The notes: generated by a model from the sequence alone, not told the origin. A DNA stretch of 64,000 nucleotides from Streptomyces sp. TRM70350 (GCF_019219825.1 NZ_JAHUXH010000008.1:124001-188000); one strand, 5' to 3'; positions 7,521 to 15,509 are shown, counted from the first letter of the stretch. Made by a program: numbers and translations.

Positions 7521-8126
7521 TCAGCCCGCCGCGTAGGAGCTGTCCTTCATGACGAAGCTCGCCAGCGGGGAGCCGTCCGGGGTGGCCATGGCCGTGAAGG
7601 TGATGCCGAGCTGGGCCGGCGCCTTGCGGGCCAGCTTGATGTCGTCGGCCGCGGTGACCTGGCCGCGCGGGATGCCGAAGCGGTACGTCACGTCGGTGCT
7701 GCCCGACTTGTCGGTGAACTCCAGGCCGAGGGCGCGGGCGTCGGCGTACGGGCGGTCCGCGATGTCGTACTTGTAGACACCGGTGGGCGTGGTACCGCCC
7801 AGGGCGCTGACGGCGCCGCCGCCCATGAAGAACGGCAGCGTGTCCTCGTTGAACTGCAGCAGGGAGAACTTCAGCGTCAGGTCCCGGTCGGAGTAGACGA
7901 AGTGCACCGGGCTGACCGCCTGCCAGACGTCGACCGGCTCCAGCTTGTCCTTCTTGCTGAAGGTGACGCCCTCGCCGGAGGTGTAGCCGAGGTCCTTCCA
8001 GTCGGCGCCCCAGTCGGCGGCGGTGTTGCCGTCGGTGACGGTCTCCGGTACGGCGGTCCCGGCGGCGGCGACGTAGAGCCGGCCGACGCCGGCGAGGCGG
8101 ATCTCGGAGGTGTTGGTGCCTGCCAT
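7521..8126 (-). CDS. Phage major tail (tube) protein
   Basis: 201 residues from ATG 8126, preceded by AAGGAG. It begins MAGTNTSEIRLAGVGRLYVA and contains segments typical of Siphoviridae tube proteins of Gram-positive phages: KDLGYTSGEGVTFSKKDKLE, DRDLTLKFSLLQFNEDTLPF and LGITFTAMATPDGSPLA. The likely role is hexameric stacking into a non-contractile tube; no contractile sheath gene accompanies it. It sits between the tail-terminator-like gene and the tail chaperone, the standard siphoviral order. A strong hairpin (8198-8227) lies between it and the upstream gene, so a separate or processed transcript is possible. Confidence 0.85.
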   Translation of the reverse strand: MAGTNTSEIRLAGVGRLYVAAAGTAVPETVTDGNTAADWGADWKDLGYTSGEGVTFSKKDKLEPVDVWQAVSPVHFVYSDRDLTLKFSLLQFNEDTLPFFMGGGAVSALGGTTPTGVYKYDIADRPYADARALGLEFTDKSGSTDVTYRFGIPRGQVTAADDIKLARKAPAQLGITFTAMATPDGSPLASFVMKDSSYAAG

Positions 8127-8197
8127 GGTTCGTGCTCCTTGTGGAGAGAGGGTGGTGAGGTGCCGTGCGCGGGGGCCTTGGCCGTTTCCGGGCACGA

Positions 8198-8227
8198 CGA
8201 AGGCCCCGCCGGGTGACGGGGCCTTCG
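8198..8227. terminator. Perfect 11-bp hairpin upstream of tail-tube gene
   Basis: The arms CGAAGGCCCCG (8198-8208) and CGGGGCCTTCG (8217-8227) are perfectly complementary around an 8-nt loop. It has no T-run, as is usual in Streptomyces. Read on the minus strand it follows the tail-terminator-like gene and precedes the tube gene, so it could attenuate transcription or protect the abundant tube mRNA. Confidence 0.6.
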
Positions 8228-8261
8228 GTCTCTGGGGTGGTGCGGTGTGGTGCGGTCGCGG

Positions 8262-8678
8262 TCAGTGGACGGTGACCGCGACCTTGAGGACGCAGACGTA
8301 ACGGTTGGCCGCTGCGTACAGGTAGTCGGGCAGCCAGCGCGGGCCGTCCTGCTCGACCACGTCGGTGATGAGGTTCGTGCCGTACGTCCGGCCGGCCGCG
8401 GCCAGCAGCGCGCGCCGGCCGGCGTTGGCCAGGGTGTGTGCGGTGGCCTTGTCCGGGCCGTACACCTCCAGCTCGATCAGCGGCTCGTCGACGTGCAGCT
8501 CACCGACCCAGGCACCGCCGCGCCGGTTGACCAGCACGGCGGCGGTGGTGCCGTTGAAGTCGGAGGGCGGTTCCACCGCGACGAGCGCGGTGGACAGGGC
8601 CGAGTCGGCCTCCAGGATGTCGACGACCAGCCTCTCGACTTCGAGGAAGGCGCTCGGGGGAGGTACGGGTGTGGTCAT
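8262..8678 (-). CDS. Tail terminator/completion-like protein
   Basis: 138 residues, ATG 8678, preceded by GAGGTGA. It reads MTTPVPPPSAFLEVERLVVD, followed by an alpha/beta domain with VEPPSDFNGTTAAVLVNRRG and DEPLIELEVYGPDKATAHTL. This is the pattern of actinophage tail-terminator (gpU-like) proteins that cap the tube at the head-proximal end. Position just before the tube gene supports the call. In a complete phage the head-completion and capsid genes would lie directly upstream; here there is a repeat region and a repressor gene, making this the first structural gene of the operon. Confidence 0.7.
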   Translation of the reverse strand: MTTPVPPPSAFLEVERLVVDILEADSALSTALVAVEPPSDFNGTTAAVLVNRRGGAWVGELHVDEPLIELEVYGPDKATAHTLANAGRRALLAAAGRTYGTNLITDVVEQDGPRWLPDYLYAAANRYVCVLKVAVTVH

Positions 8679-8782
8679 GCCGGTTCACCTCGTAGGCGGC
8701 GGGGCGCACGGGGCGCCGGGATGCAGACGTCGGCGGAGCCGCCGCCCGCCCTGCGGGCACAGCTCCGCCGCTGCACCAACTG

Positions 8783-8810
8783 TGACAGATATCGTGCGCG
8801 CACGCAACTA
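8783..8810 (-). promoter_or_regulatory. Operator/promoter element of the tail operon
   Basis: Read on the minus strand this 28-mer begins TAGTTGCGTGCGCGCACG and ends ATCTGTCA. It matches the element at 9736-9763 at 25 of 28 positions, in the same orientation relative to the downstream gene. Its core is palindromic (GTGCGCGCAC). It lies 104 nt before the start of the tail-terminator-like gene. The neighbouring XRE repressor is the natural candidate ligand. Confidence 0.6.
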
Positions 8811-8907
8811 ATGAGGTGGGCGGGCTTCGGGATTCCGCTGGGGTAGAGGTGTCCGCAGGCGCCCTGCCCGCCGTACGCCGACCCTGGCGCCGCACGGGGG
8901 AGACGCC

Positions 8908-9021
8908 GGGCGCCGCATGCAGAAGGGGCGCCCCGCGATGTCGATGGGCGCCGCATGCAGAAGGGGCGCCCCGCGATGTCGATGGGCGCCGCATGCAGAA
9001 GAGGCGCCCCGCGATGTCGCT
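8908..9021. repeat. Three tandem 38-bp repeats with internal inverted repeats
   Basis: Units at 8908-8945, 8946-8983 and 8984-9021; the first two are identical and the third differs at two positions. Each has GGGCGCC and GGCGCCC arms flanking GCATGC, so each could form a hairpin; GGGGCGCCCC is itself palindromic in units 1 and 2. There are no spacers between units. The location downstream of the repressor and upstream of the tail operon suggests termination, protein binding or recombination; none is shown. Confidence 0.85.
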
Positions 9022-9081
9022 GGCGCCCTGGTGGTACCGGCGGTCGGCCCGCCGCCGCATCCGCTGAGGGTCCGCTCCGGG

Positions 9082-9606
9082 TCAGCCGGAGACGAGTGAC
9101 GGCTCCTCGGCGGTGGCGTTCTCGGTCGCGGGCGTCCGGCGTCGCCGCCCGCCGCCCTGTCCGCCCTGCCCGGCCTCCGGCGTCTCCTCGTCCCCCTCCG
9201 CCGGCAGGAACTGCTCCACCACCCGCACGAACATCTCCCGCCGGTCCGCCGGCACCCCCAGCAGTTCGGCGACCTCCTCCAGGGTGGGCCTGCGCCCCGG
9301 GTCGGGCCGGACGGGGTCGGAGGTCAGGTAGGCGTGCGGGTCGGCCAGTTCCTCCGCGGTCAGCCGGCCGGAGCGGATCAGCATGTCGCGGACGGGCACG
9401 CCGAGCACGCGGGCGAGCCGGCGGGTGGTCTCCAGGTCGGGCATGCTCTGCCGCTGCAACAGCCGGGTGACGGCGGCGCGGTGCACGCCCGCCTCGTCCG
9501 CGATGCGCGACTTGCCGCCGCCGCGCGGGCTGTCGATGTCGTAACCGCGGCTGCGCATCAGGTCCTCGACCCATGCTGCGAACGCATCCAGTTCGGGGGT
9601 GGTCAT
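9082..9606 (-). CDS. XRE-family transcriptional regulator (putative tail-module repressor)
   Basis: 174 residues, ATG 9606. The N-terminal ~75 residues form a Cro/CI-type helix-turn-helix: SRIADEAGVHRAAVTRLLQR followed by MPDLETTRRLARVLGVPVRD. The middle (~105-140) is a second helical segment (PTLEEVAELLGVPADRREMF), and the C-terminus is a disordered Gly/Arg/Glu-rich tail. Proteins of this type repress prophage and tailocin operons. It is transcribed towards the tail operon. Its upstream region (9643-9684) carries two imperfect palindromes built from the same TTGC/GCAC half-sites as the elements before the tail operon and the divergent gene, which suggests autoregulation and a shared regulon. 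Confidence 0.8.
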   Translation of the reverse strand: MTTPELDAFAAWVEDLMRSRGYDIDSPRGGGKSRIADEAGVHRAAVTRLLQRQSMPDLETTRRLARVLGVPVRDMLIRSGRLTAEELADPHAYLTSDPVRPDPGRRPTLEEVAELLGVPADRREMFVRVVEQFLPAEGDEETPEAGQGGQGGGRRRRTPATENATAEEPSLVSG

Positions 9607-9642
9607 GTCTGCTCTCGCTCTCTGTGGGTGACGGAAAGTTTA

Positions 9643-9684
9643 GCGTGCTTGCGCACGCGGAATTACGTGCTTTCGTGCAAGCAA
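9643..9684. promoter_or_regulatory. Operator palindromes upstream of the XRE gene
   Basis: Two imperfect inverted repeats: GCGTGCTTGCGCACGC (9643-9658) and ACGTGCTTTCGTGCAAGCAA (9665-9684). They share half-sites with the 28-mers at 8783-8810 and 9736-9763 and lie 37-78 nt before the repressor start codon, where they would overlap its promoter. Confidence 0.5.
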
Positions 9685-9735
9685 TGAGGGGGTTCGGTGC
9701 TGACGTGCGACGGGGAGGCCGCCGCTGATCGTTTT

Positions 9736-9763
9736 TAGTTGCGGGCGCGCACGCAATCTGTCA
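9736..9763 (+). promoter_or_regulatory. Operator/promoter element of the divergent gene pair
   Basis: A 28-mer beginning TAGTTGCGGGCGCGCACG and ending ATCTGTCA, nearly identical (25/28) to the element before the tail operon. Its core TTGCGGGCGCGCACGCAA is an almost perfect palindrome. It ends 4 nt before the GTG at 9768, so either the transcript starts within or just after it (a leaderless mRNA) or the true start codon lies further downstream. Confidence 0.6.
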
Positions 9764-9767
9764 GGGT

Positions 9768-10466
9768 GTGAGCCCCGTTCGTGAAACGACCTTGGAGGCT
9801 CCCTTGCCCGACCGGCCGACCGCACAAGCGGCCCTGTGGATCGGCGTGCTGGCCCAGCAGTTCCCGGAACTGTCCGAGGAACTGGCCCCCGGCCGCACCT
9901 CGGCGGCACACGCCCCGACCCCACCGCCCGCCGACCTCGGCGCCCGGCTCCGCCAGGAGCGCGAGGAGGCGCTGCTGCTGCAACAGCGGCACGGCCTCAC
10001 CGCCCCCGGCCACAGCGCGGCCCCGCTCCGCCTGCATGTCTCCGACGCCATCCGGGACATCACGGACGGCGTGGTGGAGCTGGAGGAGGCGGTACGGGAC
10101 CGGCTCGGCCTGCCCCGGGCACGGCGTGCCCCGGTGCCGGAACGGCTGCGGCGCATCGCGGCCCTGCTCGACGACATCGCGGGGGACGCCGTACTCGCCG
10201 CGCACGTACGGGACGAGACCCGCCGTATGGCACGGCGGTGCGCCCGTGCGCTGGGCGACACCGAGACGGTCGTACGCGTCCTTGGCCGCTGCCCCTGGTG
10301 CGACTCGGTCTCGCTGCGTGCCTTCCCCGACCGCCGCGCGGTGCTGTGCATCAACCCGGCCTGCCGCTGCGCCGACCCCGACTGCGGCTGCCGCGACGAC
10401 CCCGCCTACCGGCACATGTGGGACGAGACGGAGTGGTCCCGCACGCAGCAGGAGGCGGGCCGATGA
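9768..10466 (+). CDS. Hypothetical protein with Cys-rich zinc-ribbon-like C-terminus
   Basis: 232 residues from GTG 9768; the ATG-less 5' region leaves the exact start uncertain. Residues 1-185 are helical and Arg/Ala/Glu-rich. The C-terminus carries a dense Cys cluster, CPWCDSVSLRAF then CINPACRCADPDCGC, with CxxC-like pairs suited to binding zinc. Similar proteins are frequent in Streptomyces and actinophage accessory regions; I know no function. It is divergent from the XRE repressor, shares its operator-like motif, and overlaps the next HTH gene by ATGA, so the two are co-expressed. A DNA-binding or accessory regulatory role is an inference. Confidence 0.7.
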   Translation: MSPVRETTLEAPLPDRPTAQAALWIGVLAQQFPELSEELAPGRTSAAHAPTPPPADLGARLRQEREEALLLQQRHGLTAPGHSAAPLRLHVSDAIRDITDGVVELEEAVRDRLGLPRARRAPVPERLRRIAALLDDIAGDAVLAAHVRDETRRMARRCARALGDTETVVRVLGRCPWCDSVSLRAFPDRRAVLCINPACRCADPDCGCRDDPAYRHMWDETEWSRTQQEAGR

Positions 10467-10732
10467 GCATCCCGGAACGCCCGACCCTCATTCCCGGCCC
10501 GCTGGCCGCCCGTGAGGTCGGTGTGGCCCCGGCGACCATCCGCAAGTGGGTCCAGCTCGGACACCTCAGACCGGCGGGCAGGGCCGGGCGTGCCCAGCTC
10601 TTCCGCCTGGAGGACGTGTTCGCGGCGGAACGCGCGGCACGCGGCGCGACGGACGACGGCAGGGCCCGGCGCACCACCCGCCGGGCGGCCGACGGCGACG
10701 TCTACGGAACGCCCAGCTCGAACAGCACGTAG
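10463..10732 (+). CDS. Small helix-turn-helix DNA-binding protein
   Basis: 89 residues; ATG at 10463 overlaps the stop of the Cys-rich gene (ATGA). The HTH is AAREVGVAPATIRKWVQLGH followed by LRPAGRAGRAQLFRLEDVFA, the excisionase/MerR-like layout in which the helix pair and wing read DNA. The C-terminus is Arg/Asp-rich. Within a phage-derived switch it could be an activator, an excisionase-like protein or an anti-repressor partner; no integrase is present nearby. The 3' end overlaps the convergent GT-C gene by 31 nt. Confidence 0.7.
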   Translation: MSIPERPTLIPGPLAAREVGVAPATIRKWVQLGHLRPAGRAGRAQLFRLEDVFAAERAARGATDDGRARRTTRRAADGDVYGTPSSNST

Positions 10733-11982
10733 TGCGCGTACCACCCCGACGCCGGTGCCGCGATCGCGAAGAAGACCGTCAGGGTCGGCCACCCGAGCCT
10801 GCTCATCGCGGCGGCCGGGGCGAGGAGGAGCGGGAAGCAGGGGAGCAGGTAGCGGGAGGTGTTGCCGAAGATCTGCTGGGTGCCCAGGACGCTGACGATG
10901 CTCGCCAGCGTGTAGGCGACCAGCACCAGCGGCGGCCGCTTGCGCAGCATCAGCGCGATCAGGAACGGCAGTGCCAGCACCAGCTGGACGGCGAGCAGGT
11001 CGGGGACGGAGAAGGCGAAGGCGTAGCCGTGCTCCCCGACGGCGGTGTTGGCCAGCACGTCGAGGGTGTAGGAGCCGAAGTCGAAGAAGTGCGCCCACCC
11101 CTCGCGCTGGAGCGTGAAGTACGCCGTCAGCTCGCCCATGCTGAGCCCGACCCAGACGACGTAGGTGAGCAGGCCGAGCGGCGCGGTGATCATGGCGTAG
11201 ACCGGCCCCGCCACGCCGTGCTTGCGCCGGCTCTCCCGCCGCGCCAGCGTGACCAGCGCTGCGAGCCCCACGGCGCCGATGAGCGCGGCGGACGTGGGCC
11301 GGTTGAGGCCGGCCACGAAGGCGAGCAGCCCGGCGGCCACCCAGCGGCCCTTCATCACGCAGTAGCAGCACCAGGCGGCGATCGCCACGAACACGGACTC
11401 CGAGTACACCGCCCACTCGACGCCCGCACCCGGCGCCACCGCCCACAGCCCGGCGGCGATGGTGCCCGCGCGGGCGCCCGCGAGCAGCGAGATCACAGCG
11501 TAGATACCGGCGGCCGCGACGAAGGACGCGATCACCGAGACAAGGATCCCGGACCCGTACAGCCCGAGCCCGGTCACCTCGGAGGTGCCCCGGATCAGGC
11601 CGGGATAGAGCGGGAAGAACGCGACGGAGTTCTGTTCGACCGTGAACATGCCGCCGGGATCGAGCCGCCGCAGCGGCCCGGGTTCGTACCCCTTCTCCGC
11701 GATCTGGAGGTACCACCAGCCGTCCCAGGTCGCGAGGACGTCCCACCAGTGCGCGCCGCCGCCGAAGCGGGGGTTCTTCTCCCGGTAGCTCCCGGAGGCC
11801 ATCAGCAGGGCGGCGAAGACGACGGTCCCGACGAGCTTGACGGCGCCGTAGAGGAGCAGGGGATCGGCGTACGGCCGCAGCCCGTCCGGCACCCTGGGGC
11901 GCCGTACCCAGCGGGGCCGCTCCGCGCCCTGGTCGTCGGACACGGCGGAATCCGTCGCCGTGGAACTGGCAGCCGTACCCAT
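10702..11982 (-). CDS. PIG-V-like GT-C family membrane mannosyltransferase
   Basis: 426 residues with about ten hydrophobic segments. After an N-terminal cytoplasmic stretch and one transmembrane segment, the first extracytoplasmic loop carries LATWDGWWYLQIAEKGYEPG, the WDxxxYxxIAxxGY pattern of PIG-V/PMT-type GT-C enzymes, followed by VAFFPLYPGLIRG. These enzymes transfer mannose from a polyprenyl-phosphate donor on the outer face of the membrane. The acceptor is unknown. Membrane proteins of this type are commonly found just upstream of rpsL in streptomycetes (from general knowledge, not checked). It is convergent with the HTH gene and divergent from the str operon. Confidence 0.75.
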   Translation of the reverse strand: MGTAASSTATDSAVSDDQGAERPRWVRRPRVPDGLRPYADPLLLYGAVKLVGTVVFAALLMASGSYREKNPRFGGGAHWWDVLATWDGWWYLQIAEKGYEPGPLRRLDPGGMFTVEQNSVAFFPLYPGLIRGTSEVTGLGLYGSGILVSVIASFVAAAGIYAVISLLAGARAGTIAAGLWAVAPGAGVEWAVYSESVFVAIAAWCCYCVMKGRWVAAGLLAFVAGLNRPTSAALIGAVGLAALVTLARRESRRKHGVAGPVYAMITAPLGLLTYVVWVGLSMGELTAYFTLQREGWAHFFDFGSYTLDVLANTAVGEHGYAFAFSVPDLLAVQLVLALPFLIALMLRKRPPLVLVAYTLASIVSVLGTQQIFGNTSRYLLPCFPLLLAPAAAMSRLGWPTLTVFFAIAAPASGWYAHYVLFELGVP

Positions 11983-12179
11983 GCCTGTGGTCCCCCCTCG
12001 GCCCGATCACCGGGGCCCGGGCGGGGCATCACAGTCCGGGTGATCGTGAAACATCTGTCATAAGATCCCCACAGCGTCGCACATGTGTGCAAGGCTGCGG
12101 GGGCGGGGTCCGGCCGGGATCGGCCGAACAGGAGATTTTGACGCGGCAGGCGCCGCCCGGTCGGCGCCGGGCATTTGTT

Positions 12180-12208
12180 TTGACCGCAGCGTATGCGGTA
12201 GGTACGCT
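12180..12208 (+). promoter_or_regulatory. Promoter of the rpsL operon
   Basis: TTGACC (12180-12185), a 17-nt spacer, then TACGCT (12203-12208). This is a good housekeeping (HrdB-type) promoter. The predicted start near 12215 gives a leader of about 190 nt. Confidence 0.7.
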
Positions 12209-12328
12209 CAGACCTTGTGCCTGGGGTGTGCCCTGGCTCTCGTGCGTGCCTTCGACCGCATGGGGAGTCCGAGAGCGGCCACCGTAATCTGCGCTTCTTT
12301 CTGCCTTGCGGCGGGAGTCCGCGGGATT

Positions 12329-12374
12329 CGACACACCCGACCGCGTGGGTCGGCGACGTTCCAGGTTAGCTGTA
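12329..12374 (+). promoter_or_regulatory. rpsL leader element shared with rpsJ
   Basis: Block A contains the hairpin CCGACC-GCGTG-GGTCGG (12337-12353) preceded by CGACAC. Block B is GTTCCAG...AGCTGTA (12358-12374). Both blocks recur in the same order before rpsJ (43088-43148). Conservation between two otherwise unrelated leaders argues for a functional RNA or common regulatory site. Confidence 0.65.
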
Positions 12375-12403
12375 CCCATCGGCACACAGAAACCGGAGAA
12401 GTA

Positions 12404-12775
12404 GTGCCTACGATCCAGCAGCTGGTCCGCAAGGGCCGGCAGGACAAGGTCGAGAAGAACAAGACGCCCGCACTCGAGGGTTCCCCTCAGCGTCGCGGCG
12501 TCTGCACGCGTGTGTTCACGACCACCCCGAAGAAGCCGAACTCGGCCCTGCGTAAGGTCGCGCGTGTGCGTCTGACCAGCGGGATCGAGGTCACCGCTTA
12601 CATTCCGGGTGAGGGACACAACCTGCAGGAGCACTCCATCGTGCTCGTGCGCGGCGGCCGTGTGAAGGACCTGCCGGGTGTTCGCTACAAGATCATCCGT
12701 GGCTCGCTCGACACCCAGGGTGTCAAGAACCGCAAGCAGGCCCGCAGCCGCTACGGCGCCAAGAAGGAGAAGTAA
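12404..12775 (+). CDS. rpsL: 30S ribosomal protein S12
   Basis: 123 residues, full length, GTG start preceded by CCGGAGAAG. uS12 lies at the decoding centre and affects accuracy and streptomycin sensitivity. The conserved loops are present: [20 protein letters not shown] and [19 protein letters not shown]. Lys43 and Lys88 are the wild-type, streptomycin-sensitive residues. It is the first gene of rpsL-rpsG-fusA and is followed after 2 nt by rpsG. Confidence 0.99.
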   Translation: MPTIQQLVRKGRQDKVEKNKTPALEGSPQRRGVCTRVFTTTPKKPNSALRKVARVRLTSGIEVTAYIPGEGHNLQEHSIVLVRGGRVKDLPGVRYKIIRGSLDTQGVKNRKQARSRYGAKKEK

Positions 12776-12777
12776 GA

Positions 12778-13248
12778 ATGCCTCGTAAGGGCCCCGCCCC
12801 GAAGCGCCCGGTCATCATCGACCCGGTTTACGGCTCCCCCCTGGTGACCTCCCTGATCAACAAGGTGCTGCTGAACGGCAAGCGCTCCACCGCCGAGCGC
12901 ATCGTCTACGGCGCCATGGAGGGCCTGCGCGAGAAGACCGGCAACGACCCGGTCATCACGCTCAAGCGCGCTCTGGAGAACATCAAGCCGACCCTCGAGG
13001 TCAAGTCCCGCCGTGTCGGTGGCGCCACCTACCAGGTCCCGGTCGAGGTCAAGCCCGGCCGTGCCAACACCCTGGCGCTGCGCTGGCTGGTCGGTTACTC
13101 CCGCGCCCGTCGCGAGAAGACCATGACCGAGCGTCTGCTCAACGAGCTCCTCGACGCGTCCAACGGCCTCGGTGCCGCTGTGAAGAAGCGCGAGGACACG
13201 CACAAGATGGCCGAGTCCAACAAGGCCTTCGCGCACTACCGCTGGTAG
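12778..13248 (+). CDS. rpsG: 30S ribosomal protein S7
   Basis: 156 residues, the usual length for uS7, beginning [20 protein letters not shown]. It binds the 3' major domain of 16S rRNA and helps form the head and E site. The start lies 2 nt after the rpsL stop, and the AAGGAGA ending rpsL serves as its ribosome-binding site. fusA follows after 39 nt. Confidence 0.99.
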   Translation: MPRKGPAPKRPVIIDPVYGSPLVTSLINKVLLNGKRSTAERIVYGAMEGLREKTGNDPVITLKRALENIKPTLEVKSRRVGGATYQVPVEVKPGRANTLALRWLVGYSRARREKTMTERLLNELLDASNGLGAAVKKREDTHKMAESNKAFAHYRW

Positions 13249-13287
13249 TCGCTACCCCATCGAGAACCGAGAGAAGACTGAAGCCTT

Positions 13288-15414
13288 ATGGCTACCACTT
13301 CGCTTGACCTGGCCAGGGTGCGCAACATCGGCATCATGGCCCACATCGACGCGGGCAAGACGACCACCACCGAGCGGATCCTGTTCTACACCGGTGTGTC
13401 CTACAAGATCGGTGAGGTCCACGACGGCGCTGCCACCATGGACTGGATGGAGCAGGAGCAGGAGCGTGGCATCACGATCACCTCGGCTGCCACCACCTGC
13501 CACTGGCCGCTGGAGAACGTCGACCACACCATCAACATCATCGACACCCCGGGGCACGTCGACTTCACCGTTGAGGTGGAGCGCTCCCTGCGTGTGCTCG
13601 ACGGTGCCGTGACGGTGTTCGACGGCGTTGCCGGCGTCGAGCCCCAGTCCGAGACGGTGTGGCGTCAGGCGGACCGCTACGGCGTTCCGCGCATCTGCTT
13701 CGTCAACAAGCTCGACCGCACCGGTGCCGAGTTCCACCGCTGTGTCGACATGATCTCCGACCGCCTGGGCGCGCAGCCGCTGGTCATGCAGCTGCCGATC
13801 GGTGCCGAGGCGGACTTCAAGGGCGTCGTCGACCTGGTGAAGATGAAGGCCCTGGTGTGGTCCGCCGAGGCCACCAAGGGCGAGATGTACGACATCGTCG
13901 ACATCCCGGCCACGCACACCGAGGCCGCCGAGGAGTGGCGCGGCAAGCTCCTTGAGGCCGTCGCGGAGAACGACGAGGAGATGATGGAGCTGTACCTGGA
14001 GGGCGAGGAGCCCTCCGAGGAGCAGCTGTACGCGGCGATCCGCCGTATCACCATCGCCTCCGGCAAGGGCCAGGGCACCACGGTGACCCCCGTGTTCTGC
14101 GGCACCGCCTTCAAGAACAAGGGTGTCCAGCCGCTGCTCGACGCGGTCGTGCGCTACCTGCCGTCCCCGGTCGACATCGAGGCCATCGAGGGCCACGACG
14201 TCAAGGACCCGGAGACGGTCATCAAGCGCAAGCCGTCCGACGAGGAGCCCCTCGCCGCGCTGGCGTTCAAGATCATGAGCGACCCGCACCTCGGCAAGCT
14301 CACCTTCGTCCGCGTGTACTCCGGCCGCCTGGAGTCCGGCACCGCCGTGCTGAACTCCGTCAAGGGCAAGAAGGAGCGCATCGGCAAGATCTACCGCATG
14401 CACGCCAACAAGCGTGAGGAGATCGAGTCGGTGGGCGCCGGCGACATCGTCGCGGTCATGGGTCTGAAGCAGACCACGACCGGTGAGACGCTGTGCGACG
14501 ACAAGGACCCGGTCATCCTGGAGTCCATGGACTTCCCGGCGCCGGTGATCGAGGTCGCCATCGAGCCGAAGTCGAAGGGCGACCAGGAGAAGCTGGGCGT
14601 CGCGATCCAGCGCCTGGCCGAGGAGGACCCGTCCTTCAAGGTCTACTCGGACGAGGAGACCGGCCAGACCATCATCGGTGGCATGGGCGAGCTTCACCTC
14701 GAAGTGCTCGTGGACCGCATGAAGCGCGAGTTCAAGGTCGAGGCCAACGTCGGCAAGCCGCAGGTCGCGTACCGCGAGACGATCCGCAAGTCGGTCGAGA
14801 AGGTCGAGTACACCCACAAGAAGCAGACCGGTGGTACCGGTCAGTTCGGTAGGGTCATCATCTCGGTCGAGCCGATCGAGGGCGGCGACGCGTCCTACGA
14901 GTTCGTCAACCAGGTCACCGGTGGTCGTATCCCGAAGGAGTACATCCCCTCGGTCGACGCCGGCTGCCAGGAGGCCATGCAGTTCGGCATCCTCGCCGGT
15001 TACGAGATGACCGGTGTGCGTGTGACGCTGCTCGACGGTGCCTACCACGAGGTCGACTCCTCCGAGCTCGCGTTCAAGATCGCCGGTTCGCAGGCCTTCA
15101 AGGAGGCCGCGCGCAAGGCTTCGCCCGTGCTCCTCGAACCGATGATGGCCGTCGAGGTCACCACGCCCGAGGACTACATGGGTGAGGTCATCGGCGACAT
15201 CAACTCCCGCCGTGGCCAGATCCAGGCCATGGAGGAGCGGGCCGGTGCCCGCGTCGTGAAGGGCCTCGTGCCCCTGTCGGAGATGTTCGGCTACGTCGGA
15301 GACCTCCGCAGCAAGACGTCGGGTCGCGCAAGCTACTCGATGCAGTTCGACTCCTACGCCGAGGTTCCGCGGAACGTCGCCGAGGAGATCATCGCGAAGG
15401 CCAAGGGCGAGTAA
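13288..15414 (+). CDS. fusA: Elongation factor G
   Basis: 708 residues, full length. The G domain carries the P-loop [16 protein letters not shown] (residues ~18-33), DTPGHVDF (G3) and NKLDRTGA (G4). Domains II-V follow, ending in [20 protein letters not shown]. It drives GTP-dependent translocation and, with RRF, ribosome recycling. It is the third gene of the str operon. The 156-nt gap to tuf contains a hairpin and a possible separate promoter. Confidence 0.99.
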   Translation: MATTSLDLARVRNIGIMAHIDAGKTTTTERILFYTGVSYKIGEVHDGAATMDWMEQEQERGITITSAATTCHWPLENVDHTINIIDTPGHVDFTVEVERSLRVLDGAVTVFDGVAGVEPQSETVWRQADRYGVPRICFVNKLDRTGAEFHRCVDMISDRLGAQPLVMQLPIGAEADFKGVVDLVKMKALVWSAEATKGEMYDIVDIPATHTEAAEEWRGKLLEAVAENDEEMMELYLEGEEPSEEQLYAAIRRITIASGKGQGTTVTPVFCGTAFKNKGVQPLLDAVVRYLPSPVDIEAIEGHDVKDPETVIKRKPSDEEPLAALAFKIMSDPHLGKLTFVRVYSGRLESGTAVLNSVKGKKERIGKIYRMHANKREEIESVGAGDIVAVMGLKQTTTGETLCDDKDPVILESMDFPAPVIEVAIEPKSKGDQEKLGVAIQRLAEEDPSFKVYSDEETGQTIIGGMGELHLEVLVDRMKREFKVEANVGKPQVAYRETIRKSVEKVEYTHKKQTGGTGQFGRVIISVEPIEGGDASYEFVNQVTGGRIPKEYIPSVDAGCQEAMQFGILAGYEMTGVRVTLLDGAYHEVDSSELAFKIAGSQAFKEAARKASPVLLEPMMAVEVTTPEDYMGEVIGDINSRRGQIQAMEERAGARVVKGLVPLSEMFGYVGDLRSKTSGRASYSMQFDSYAEVPRNVAEEIIAKAKGE

Positions 15415-15457
15415 CGCACCGCGTTCACACGCCGTAGGCTTGACTCCGGAGCCTCAC

Positions 15458-15509
15458 GGGGCATTCCCCCGCATTCCCGGGTGAATGCCCCGGGTTCCGG
15501 GTTTTGACA
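15458..15509 (+). promoter_or_regulatory. Hairpin and possible tuf promoter in fusA-tuf gap
   Basis: GGGGCATTC (15458-15466) pairs perfectly with GAATGCCCC (15483-15491), an attenuator-like hairpin after fusA. TTGACA (15504-15509) matches a -35 hexamer; no good -10 follows at 16-18 nt, so the separate tuf promoter is only possible. Confidence 0.45.

Larger units (their letters stand above)
8679..9081. other. Regulatory interval upstream of tail operon
   Basis: 403 nt between the tail operon and the XRE repressor, both read leftwards. It contains an operator-like 28-mer (8783-8810) and a 3 x 38 bp repeat (8908-9021). No convincing gene is visible; the short frames across the repeats simply translate the repeat. 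Confidence 0.6.
11983..12403. other. Upstream and leader region of the str operon
   Basis: 421 nt between the GT-C gene and rpsL. It contains the rpsL promoter (12180-12208) and a ~195-nt leader with a two-block element shared with rpsJ (12329-12374). The part before 12180 has GC-rich inverted repeats but no gene that I can support. Confidence 0.6.

Noticed and set aside
8908-9021. CRISPR array
   Set aside because: The 38-bp units are directly adjacent with no spacers, and no cas genes are in the window.
1-9606. Contractile injection system (eCIS or R-type tailocin)
   Set aside because: No sheath, gpJ-type baseplate, spike or AAA+ ATPase gene is seen; the tube, chaperone and tape-measure types are siphoviral. 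Genes left of the window could change this.
12404-12775. Streptomycin-resistance allele of rpsL
   Set aside because: Lys43 and Lys88 are both wild type.
13252-15048. 598-codon antisense open frame inside fusA
   Set aside because: An antisense shadow of a highly biased gene (Leu/Val/Asp/Gly-rich), as is typical for Streptomyces; similar frames lie opposite tuf, rpoA, secY and the rps/rpl genes.
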